DNA of 64,000 nucleotides from NCBI GenBank assembly GCA_021234155.1, contig JAJEKV010000011.1, positions 9,031,712-9,095,711 of the forward strand, read 5' to 3'. Origin of the DNA: Isoetes taiwanensis. Taxonomy: Eukaryota; Streptophyta; Lycopodiopsida; Isoetales; Isoetaceae. Shown here piece by piece: positions 56,458 through 64,000 of the stretch (position 1 is its first letter; each line of letters begins with the position of its first letter). The notes beneath the pieces are model-generated. The model was not told the origin of the DNA, did not search any database, and was given only the letters and a program-made list of their open reading frames with translations. The position numbers and the translations under genes are program-made.

Positions 56458-58900
56458 CATCTACTTTTTAAAGGTAAAATTCTGTTTCATGTCTGATTGT
56501 TAGAGTAACTCCAGCATGTAGGACCTCCAAATGCTGAGAAATTATTTTACAACAGCCAAAGCTTAGATTAGGCACTATTTTGTCATTGTATTTGCTCCAT
56601 TCTTTGTTCTCACAGCAGAAGGATTATGAAGAAGCTGCAACACTCGATGCACCCAAAGCTTAGATTAGGCACTTTAATTGGTTGTGGTAAGCAACCTAAG
56701 AAATGTTAAAGTGACTATAATTCAATGGCCACGTACTGTTTGTTTCATATAAGCTCCATATGTCAGAGACTCCTTAATGCTGCTTAATGTAGTACTACCT
56801 CCTGCGGATATCCATCATGTTCAAGCAACAACTTTGCAAGAGTTCCAATTTTGTTAATCCACCATTCTGGTGTTCTGAAGGTATTTTCGTATCTTTGACA
56901 GTATAACTAGCAGTGGTCTCTCATGGTGTTGGGTTTTGAGTTTTTTATTTGCTAGATCTGCTTTTGTTTTACCAGTTTTAGCAACTTTTACTCTGTACGG
57001 CCTATAGGCATTGGAGCATGTTGGGCAATCGTTTGAGCATGTTGAATATGTTAGCCACGTTTTCAGTCCCAGGTACACTCAACATCGATTTTACAAGAGG
57101 AACAAATTGAAAGAATGTTACTGCAATGCAAAAGGTGCCAAGGTGCAGTTGTCATTTTTTATCGATCACTAAAATTCTGTAAGCAACAAATCTACACACA
57201 GAGTTGCTGCATCTCCTTCATCTCCAATAATTTAAAAACTTCTCTGAGTAGACTGTTGCTTCTTTTACCATGTAACCCATTAACTTATACAGTCTATATA
57301 TGTAGTGTCTCTATCAAGCAGCTTGCTTATTATTAATATGGGCATGCCTTTCAACCAGAATGCACATGTAATGTGTAGATGAGCATAGTTTTGCGTTCTA
57401 TATGGTCCGAGAATTCTTGGCTGAAAATTTTTACGATTGAATTTTTTGTCTGCTATTATGAATTGTTATTAGATGTTTTGATTGATGCATGTGTGTCATT
57501 GTAAAAAGAGTATTTTTGGAGGGACTCTTTCCCTTAGGTGCAACATTCACTCCTATTTTCATTTTATGAACCTTGCCATCAACAAAGAAACAAAAAAATC
57601 ATTGCCTTGCATCTCTAGCTCCTCTCTTACACTAGAGGGTGAAACAAAAGTAATTTTGTACTTTACAATCCTAGGGTTCTTGGATTCATTTAGAATCATA
57701 TAGAACTTGCAATTTTACCTACTTGAAAGGCATAAAAATATGGGACTTCGTGACAAAAATGTCTATTTGAAATTATTTAAGCCTTCGTAATGACTTTTTA
57801 GGTTTCTAATAAGTTGACCTATTTGTCTCTTGCCACGCAACAATAAGATAAGATCGTTGTTAATAATGTAAGAGTTTCCTCTTTTGGTAATACACAAAAT
57901 CAGTAGCACCATTGTTCACTAAGTCCTCCAAAAGCATTGTATAGCCCATTGAGAAATTATATGGAAAATTATTATTTGCTCGAAAATATCGTATAACTGT
58001 TTGAGAAAGCGACATTTTTGTACATTGCAACCTGCTTTGGAGGACGTTGTTAGAGGTATGCTGCATGGTTGAATAGGTTGTTCCTTGCAATTGAATAGGT
58101 TGTTCCTTGCAATTGGGAGCAACGACTCAAAAAAAGAAAATCACATAGTTTTTAGAAAGAGCAACACACAACTGTATAAGCGCAACAACACAACTGAGGT
58201 ATAACTCCAAAAAATTACTTATATTCCAAATTGGGGCACACCACTTTATGTAGGTTATCTAACACCATAACCATTAAACTCTAATATTTACCTGTAACCA
58301 TTAACACATCATTGAGCACGTGTTTTCAAAGATTCTTTCAAGCTTTTGCCTCTTATGTTTTAAGCAGAATGTCCAAGGATATTTGTAGGTTTACAACATC
58401 AAAGTCAACCCGGTTCACGAAATTCGAGTATGCACCTATAATGCCACCAAATATGGTATCATTTGCCATGACACACACCTCTACGAATATTGGAAGCCTG
58501 TATAGATACACATGCATACATAGACCCCACATCACATGATTTGTATTAAAAGATCATCTCCAACACGATGCTTGCATGTAGCAATAGCAACAACAACACA
58601 TTTCATGCATGTATACAACACCACACTTCAATTACCATCATGGTGAGTACCCATTACATCCACCACGTCTTATGATTCCATGACACTTACAGTTGTACAA
58701 TCACTTTCAAATATGGCATTTATAGCCCAGTACCACTACCATTGTCTCACAGTTGCACTTCATTGCATCATATAAAAGACCAATTTTCTATGCATTTCAC
58801 TTGCAAATCGTGTGACTATCCGTTAAGTCTACACACACCATTAAATCTACCTATTCCATTCTATCCCATGTAGGCTTGCATCACCATCTGCCTATCCATG
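56458..58900. other. Intergenic, no gene recognised
   Basis: AT-rich. A 21-base direct repeat CCAAAGCTTAGATTAGGCAC plus T occurs near 56554 and 56653, and a 22-base tandem duplication lies at 58069-58112. Confidence 0.5.
58069..58112. repeat. Tandem duplication, period 22
   Basis: TTGAATAGGTTGTTCCTTGC plus AA is repeated exactly once. Confidence 0.95.
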
Positions 58901-59466
58901 TGCCCACCACGACTAATGCCCCAAGCATCGCCGCACACGCCCTCGTTACATTTATAACTCTTTATTATATCTATAAATTCCACTTTGTGTGCCCACAACT
59001 AATGCAAAGGTGTTGTGCAACCATCGTGTTTCTGTAATTTATTTGCATATGAAACCAGTTAAATTGAATTGTATTGAAATGGTGCAAATCGTCAAGCAGA
59101 ACGCGACTCCAACAACTAATCTTTTCGTAGCACTATGCATGATTTTATTAAGGCACCCCAACGATGCAAGTAGAATGGTAGTATAATCTTATATTATAAA
59201 ATACCTGAGGGTAATAAAATTGCAATGATGTACATCACAACCCCAAACCAATTTTCAATATGCGCTTCATTAATCTACCCCTTATGCGCCAACATATGAT
59301 TTCCATTACTCCTACCCATTCGATGTGTTAGGGCTAATTCCCGGCGTCCTTAAACCTTAAATCCTTCACAGTTGGTATTTCATTACATCTTCATATCATG
59401 AGTACATTTTACAAGTTTTCTACATATTCCATTACATCTACCTATTCCACATGTATATGACTAATG

Positions 59467-59495
59467 CCCGGCATTGCCGGAAACACGTTTCTAGA
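59467..59495 (+). mobile_element. Canonical Helitron 3' end, diverged
   Basis: CCGGCATTGCCGG (5-bp stem) is followed by AAACACGTTT and CTAG at 59492-59495. Hairpin plus about ten bases plus CTRR is the classic Helitron terminus. The next base is A, not the expected T. Confidence 0.6.
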
Positions 59496-59817
59496 GATTC
59501 ACGTTTAACAACAAATAGACATAAGATGAATCTCTCTCACACGTATCAACGTTTGTCACTGTTTCATTAGCTTTTTTGCATTGAAAGGTCATTTCTTTGG
59601 GAGGCATGCATGTTTCGTATAAGATTAGTTCATAGCGCATTTACACTTAAAAACAATGTTTGCTCCCATCCTTCATAGGGATGTACATTTCCTATTTCTA
59701 TTCAACTACACTTATGCAATATGTCATTCTGCCCATTTCACCTACATAGACTCTATAAATTCTATTGTGGCCACAAAATTTAATACCCTAAAGCCATTCC
59801 CCACGCTCTCGAGAAAT

Positions 59818-59847
59818 GCCCGGCATCGCCGGGCACACGTTCCTAGT
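59818..59847 (+). mobile_element. Canonical Helitron 3' end
   Basis: A perfect 7-bp stem GCCCGGC, loop ATC, GCCGGGC (59818-59834) is followed by ACACGTTC and CTAG (59843-59846), with T next. This matches the rule for Helitrons: 3' hairpin, CTRR end, insertion before T. A related copy lies 351 bases to the left and a more decayed one near 58917. The 5' TC end is not placed. Confidence 0.7.
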
Positions 59848-60140
59848 TAATATGATTTATACTAACGTTAACCATGCGACCTTCCAGGTCTACTGCCCCG
59901 ACAAATCCTGCTAACTCTTACTGCACTAATATTTAACAATATTAGTGCCCCCTAGCGAACCATTAACCGCCGCTAGCCATTATAACTAATTACCCTGCAT
60001 CCCGTCACCGTAGACTGATTACAGTCAACACGGCCCATTGAATCACAACTGCCCGGCAATCGCGACCAATAGTACTCCCGTGCTCATGGACGTCCGTCAA
60101 GGGCCCGATTCTGGCTATGCCCTTGGGAGCACCTGTAACA
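59848..60140 (-). repeat. Putative 3' LTR of the right-hand chromovirus (partial)
   Basis: On - the polypurine tract AAAAGGAGGGGGAGGA (60142-60157) is followed by TGTTACAGGTG starting at 60140, the expected LTR start. The far edge is not resolved and may extend below 59848. An 11-bp hairpin (GCACTAATATT, TAAC, AATATTAGTGC) lies at 59923-59948. Confidence 0.5.
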
Positions 60141-60168
60141 TTCCTCCCCCTCCTTTTGGACCTTGCCC

Positions 60169-61752
60169 TCAAGGTTGATCCTTTAGATGAGGGAACTGCT
60201 GCACAAATTCCTCCGTCTCCCAGGTGGCATCCTCGGGAGACTGGTCCTGCCACTGAACCAGATGTTCTACCACATCCCTATTGCGCAGCTGCCGAACTCT
60301 TTTATCTAGAAGACGTTCTGGCGTTACAGAGGAGTTTAAGACGATCGGTATACTTTGCGGACTAACCACGTTAGCGGTATCCAGTATAGCCCTCTTCAGC
60401 TGACTTACATGAAACACGGGATGGATCCCTACTTCCTGTGGTAAGTTCAACTCGTACGCTGTTTCCCCGATCCTTTTAGTAATCCTAAAAGGCCCAGCAT
60501 ACCGCGGAGTAAGTTTAGGCACCCGACCTTTGGTTAAAGGCCGCAATGTGTTCATTCTTAGTGCCGAAGGATAAACGACCCGTAAAAACACGTAATCACC
60601 TTCCGCATAAGAAATATCTCGTTTATGCTGATTAGCAGACATTCGTGCCCTATCTTGAGCTTTTCGCAATGCTTGCTTGCACTGCCGCAGGATTGCATCC
60701 ATATCATGCAGCATGTGTACTGCAACTTCGGTTCTAAGGTACTTATGCATCCCAGAATAAGCCCTTAGGTTCCGGCCCATCATAGCCACAAAGGGAGTCA
60801 TCCGAATCCCCGTGTGATGGCTATTATTATACGCAAACTCTAGGTAGGGTAGATAATCTTCCCATCTAGACTGCTTCTCATGGACAAAACTTCGCAACAT
60901 GTCCTCCAAGATCATGTTTATACGCTCAGTTTGTCCATCCGTTTGTGGATGATTACCACTACTCATGTATAATCGGATCCTCAATCCTTTCATGAGGTCC
61001 CTCCAGAAGTGACCCGTGAACTTAGTGTCTCGATCACTTACAATGGACAAGGGAAGTCCAAAAGTTGGAAATATGTTTTGCATATAGGCAACTGCTACGT
61101 CATGGCCCGTAGCCTCCCCTTTCAATGCTATAAACTTAGCATACTTAGTTATCCGATCCACTATTACCAAAATCTGAGTATGTTGCCTAGCAGTTCTAGG
61201 TAGTGCGACAATAAAGTCCATACTCACGCTTTCCCAGCGTTCATTTGGTATAGGAAGAGGTTGTAACAATCCCGGAGTTTTTCCATGATCGGCCTTCACC
61301 GCTTGACACACCAAACAGTGACTGACCAAGTCCCTGACTTGATCTTGCAACTCTGGCCAGTAGTAGAACCTCTTAACCAACTCATACGTCTTCCATTCAC
61401 CTCCATGCCCAGCTTGCGGAGTGTCATGGTGCTCACGTAGAATTGATTCCCTAAGGTCTCCACTTGAAGGAACATAAATCCTTCCCTTATAGAAATGCAA
61501 ACCCTCTTGCTCAGTCCACAGCTCCCCGAGCTTGACCATTGCCGGATCTTGCTGATCCTCGGGATATGCATCCTTGATCTTTTGTATAAGATCACTTTCC
61601 AAAGTCGTCAAGGTATTAATATGCTTAACCCTTGATAATGCATCGTCAACTGGGTTATTTTTGCCCGGCGTATGCTCAATGGAAAAATGGAACTCATGGA
61701 GGAAATCCAGCCACCTAGCCTGTCTCGGGCTAATTTCGGCTTGACTTTGCAA
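60169..61752 (-). pseudogene. Integrase with chromodomain of R2
   Basis: A 527-codon frame begins at the end of RNase H (QARWLDFLHEFHFSIEHTPG). The HHCC finger is present (HHDTPQAGHGG, CLVCQ). The DDE core is complete: Asp in SMDFIVALP, Asp in VSDRDTKFTGHFW, Glu in MILEDMLRSF. HPQTDGQTER is intact. The GPF/Y-type region (YAGPFRITKRIGETAYEL) leads to a chromodomain near the C-terminus (VEHLVQWQDQSPEDATWETE), which targets chromatin in this group. The stop at 60169 lies just before the polypurine tract. It looks intact apart from being cut off from RT by a shift. Confidence 0.93.
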
Positions 61753-61790
61753 GAACCTTAACGGTTTATGGTCTCCATAGGCGATAAAAC

Positions 61791-63242
61791 TTACGCGGCT
61801 CTTGGCTCGTCCCCACTACGCAAGTAGTGCCTCCACGCCTTTAACGCATGCACAATAGCCCGGCAACTCTTGCTCATATACGTTGCATAATTCCTTTCCG
61901 CAGGACTTAGTTTTCGACTTTCATAAGCCACTACATGACCCTGCTGCATCAATACTGCACCTACTGCTTGCCCACAAGCGTCAGTATAAACTTCAAATGC
62001 CTGATTCAAATCGGGCACTTTTAGCACAGGACTGCTCACCAGCAAATCCTTAATGCGCCGAAACGCCTCTTGCTGCTCTCTCCCCCACACAAAATCGTGA
62101 TCTTTCTTTAAAAGATCAGTGAGAGGAGCAACAACTTTAGAAAATTTAGGTACAAATTTATGGTAATACGTGGCTAATCCCAGAAAACTGCGTAACTCTG
62201 TTACATTTTCTGGCGGAAGCCATTGCTGTACTACTTGTACCTTAGCGGGATCTGGGGATACACCGTCACCGGATAGTATATGTCCCAAATAAGCCACTCG
62301 TTGCTTAAAGAAATCACATTTGGAAATCTTAGCAAAGAGCTTGTGGTCCCGCAAAACCCGAAGAACGTGTTCCAAATGAGCGAAATGTTCTTCGACAGTT
62401 TGCGAATAGATGAGAATATCATCTAAAAAGACCTCGACAAACTTGTCCAACTGCTCAGAGAACACCTGATTCATTAGCCGCATAAAGGTTGCAGGCGCAT
62501 TTGTGAGCCCAAACGGCATAACCAGGAACTCATAATGTCCCTGATGAGTTCTGAACGCAGTCTTAGGTTCGTCCCCTTCCCGAATCCTAATCTGATGATA
62601 TCCACTACGGAGGTCAATCTTGGTAAACCATTTGGCACCCCCAAGATGATCCAGAATATCATCGACCCGGGGTAAAGGATATCTATCCTTTACAGTTGCC
62701 TTGTTAAGCGCCCGGTAATATATGCACATCCGCATAGTACCGTCCTTTTTCTTAACAAGTAAAACGGGACTCGCAAAAGGTGATTTACTTGGTCGTACAA
62801 AACCTTTGCTTAACAATTCTTTCACTTGTTTTTTAACCTCTTCAAGTTCTAGAGGACTTAATCGGTAGGGAGCACGTGCCATGGGCTTGACCCCAGGTTC
62901 AAGCTCAATTTCGTGCTCGACACCCCGCGAGGGTGGTGGTCCCTCCGGTAACTCTTCTGGGAAAACATCCTTAAAGGCATGCAAAAGATCTTTTAATCTT
63001 TGGTCTACCTCAGAGTTTACCCCGGTGTTAACCACCAATGAGTTACACGATTTGACAATCAAATCATCTTTTCTTAAGTACATCAAAGAAAAAACATTTG
63101 TATTAACTTTGAAAACCTTTTTAGCCTGAGTCTCTACATGCGGTAAACCTTGAACCCTAACTACTCCCTTTGACTGTAAATTGAAAACTAAGGTGTGCGT
63201 TGGCCAAAGAATGCGTGGCTCAACTTGTCGTAACCATTTCAT
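61791..63242 (-). pseudogene. Reverse transcriptase and RNase H of R2
   Basis: This 483-codon frame has the RT core [20 protein letters not shown] (Tyr replaces the common Asp in CIDYR), then [29 protein letters not shown] and catalytic FLDDILIYS. The connection follows ([15 protein letters not shown]), then RNase H with [16 protein letters not shown] and [17 protein letters not shown]. The next block, normally an acidic EKELLA-like motif, reads [12 protein letters not shown], so the RNase H site looks damaged, perhaps by a small local error. The frame ends at a shift near 61791. Confidence 0.92.
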
Positions 63243-63244
63243 GC

Positions 63245-63637
63245 CTAAAAAGCGACATCATATCGCTTCAACTGAGCGATGTCTAAATCTATAGACATAG
63301 ATGTTACAACCTTGGACTCCTTGTCCAACAACTCCAAACAAACACCTCGTGCTTGTTCATGGTGATACTGAGTTTGTGGCCCGGCCTCAGACTCGATCAC
63401 GTACGGAGTCACCTCGTTCAATTCCAGCCCCAGATCTTGTGCTAGATCTGCAGAAATAAAGTTATGAGTGCTTCCAGAATCAACCAAAACAACCACGTTT
63501 CTACCATTGATTCTACCTAGCAATCCGATAACTTTATCTGCAAAAGAGGGGGGAGTAGGGCTTACCATCTCTTCTCGAGCGATAACTGATAACGCCTTTA
63601 CCTCCGACTTATCATTTACCTTTGCAATGCTGGCCAA
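63245..63637 (-). pseudogene. Protease of R2 (with end of gag)
   Basis: The frame runs from the basic stretch after the zinc knuckle (ASIAKVNDKSEVKALSV) into GLLGRINGRNVVVLVDSGST, then HNFISADL, with the DSG active site. The stop at 63245-63247 is an artefact of a one-base shift: the adjacent frame carries straight on into [11 protein letters not shown]. The shift falls at a GTCGC, where a CAG would restore the frame. Confidence 0.9.
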
Positions 63638-63639
63638 AA

Positions 63640-64000
63640 CTTTCTTGCGAGGCTTTGTGCATTCTCGGGCAAAATGTCCGACGGCCCCACAACGATAACA
63701 CCCTTTAGGTTTATCAGTCTTAGCGTCACCATCCTTGGCCTTGCCCCCGGCGGCCTTATCCTTATCCTTCTGATCATTCTTCTGCTTCTTAGCAGGAGCA
63801 GATCCCTGGGAATTTCCTCCGGCCCTCTTTGCTGAGCCCTCTTGGATTCTTCCCTACCCACCAGTTTCTTGGCCATCTCAACAGCCAACTCAAAGTTAGC
63901 GGGTTCTGCTTGCAGCAAATGCGTACGAATGCTAGCATCCCGTAGACCATTTATAAAATGATCCACGCGCATCCCTGCAGTAATATCGGGTAATCGTGAA
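63640..64000 (-). pseudogene. gag C-terminal part of R2 with CCHC zinc knuckle
   Basis: From the window edge the frame reads RVDHFINGLRDASIRTHLLQ, then EPANFELAVEMAKKLVGREE, typical of the Gag domain of plant Ty3/gypsy elements. A shift near 63835 moves to a Lys/Gln/Gly-rich segment and the zinc knuckle CYRCGAVGHFAREC (near 63660-63705), a CX2CX4HX4C motif that binds RNA. The start is outside the window. Confidence 0.88.

Larger units (their letters stand above)
60140..64000 (-). mobile_element. Ty3/gypsy chromovirus, fairly well preserved (element R2), truncated by window
   Basis: On - the order is gag zinc knuckle, protease, RT, RNase H, integrase and chromodomain, then polypurine tract and LTR. 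Three frameshifts break what should be one polyprotein: near 63835 in gag, near 63245 between protease and RT, and near 61790 between RNase H and integrase. All core catalytic motifs except one RNase H region remain. The 5' part of gag and the 5' LTR lie beyond 64000. Confidence 0.93.

Overview
The window is nuclear DNA of a land plant with a large, repeat-rich genome. It holds a plant family-1 UDP-glycosyltransferase gene with the PSPG box, remnants of a plant PPR protein gene, two chromodomain Ty3/gypsy retrotransposons, a hAT transposon, rolling-circle transposons (both Helitron and Helentron type) and small poly(A) retroposons. The style (gene islands of 1-2 kb separated by 10-20 kb of nested repeats) would fit a fern, lycophyte or gymnosperm, but nothing seen fixes the species. 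Only two loci look like working genes: the UDP-glycosyltransferase at 21135-22556 and a multi-exon coiled-coil protein gene at 51712-53631. No rRNA, tRNA, CRISPR or bacterial features were found.

Layout. 1-4096: decayed Ty3/gypsy chromovirus on +, followed by its putative 3' LTR from 4097, which is split by a fold-back MITE (4494-5048). 5049-7721: no recognisable gene. 7722-15318: two head-to-tail Helentron-like elements (A1, A2); A2 carries pieces of a coiled-coil gene. 15319-21134: little beyond a poly(A) retroposon tail. 21135-22556: the UGT gene. 25066-31480: a second, different head-to-tail Helentron pair (B1, B2). 31976-32117: a SINE-like insert with a 29-bp target duplication. 32146-43083: a PPR gene on the - strand, cut in two by a 9.6-kb hAT element (32586-42222) with matching ends, near-identical 8-bp target duplications, palindromic subterminal repeats, a broken transposase and two degenerate - strand accessory genes (kinase-like and RING-like). 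43911-44677: a truncated second copy of the UGT. 44700-50040: unidentified coding remnants and LTR-like segments. 51712-53631: the coiled-coil gene. 56128-56453: an isolated - strand coding exon. 58900-59846: canonical Helitron 3' ends. 60140-64000: a better preserved Ty3/gypsy chromovirus on -, running off the window.

Three results stand out. First, two unrelated-in-sequence Helentron families show the same architecture: a short unit abutting a long unit with no spacer, each ending in a hairpin plus GCATT, and with asymmetric terminal inverted repeats. Second, the hAT insertion can be read exactly, because the PPR frame resumes across it. Third, frame breaks in the pseudogenes and transposons fall strikingly often on CAG or CTG trinucleotides, whereas the intact UGT keeps its CAG/CTG sites. 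That pattern suggests base-calling errors at CHG-methylated cytosines in a long-read assembly. If so, some 'pseudogenes' here may be less broken than they look.

The genes do not form a pathway. The UGT would glycosylate a small molecule in the cytosol; the coiled-coil protein has no assigned function; everything else is mobile DNA or debris.
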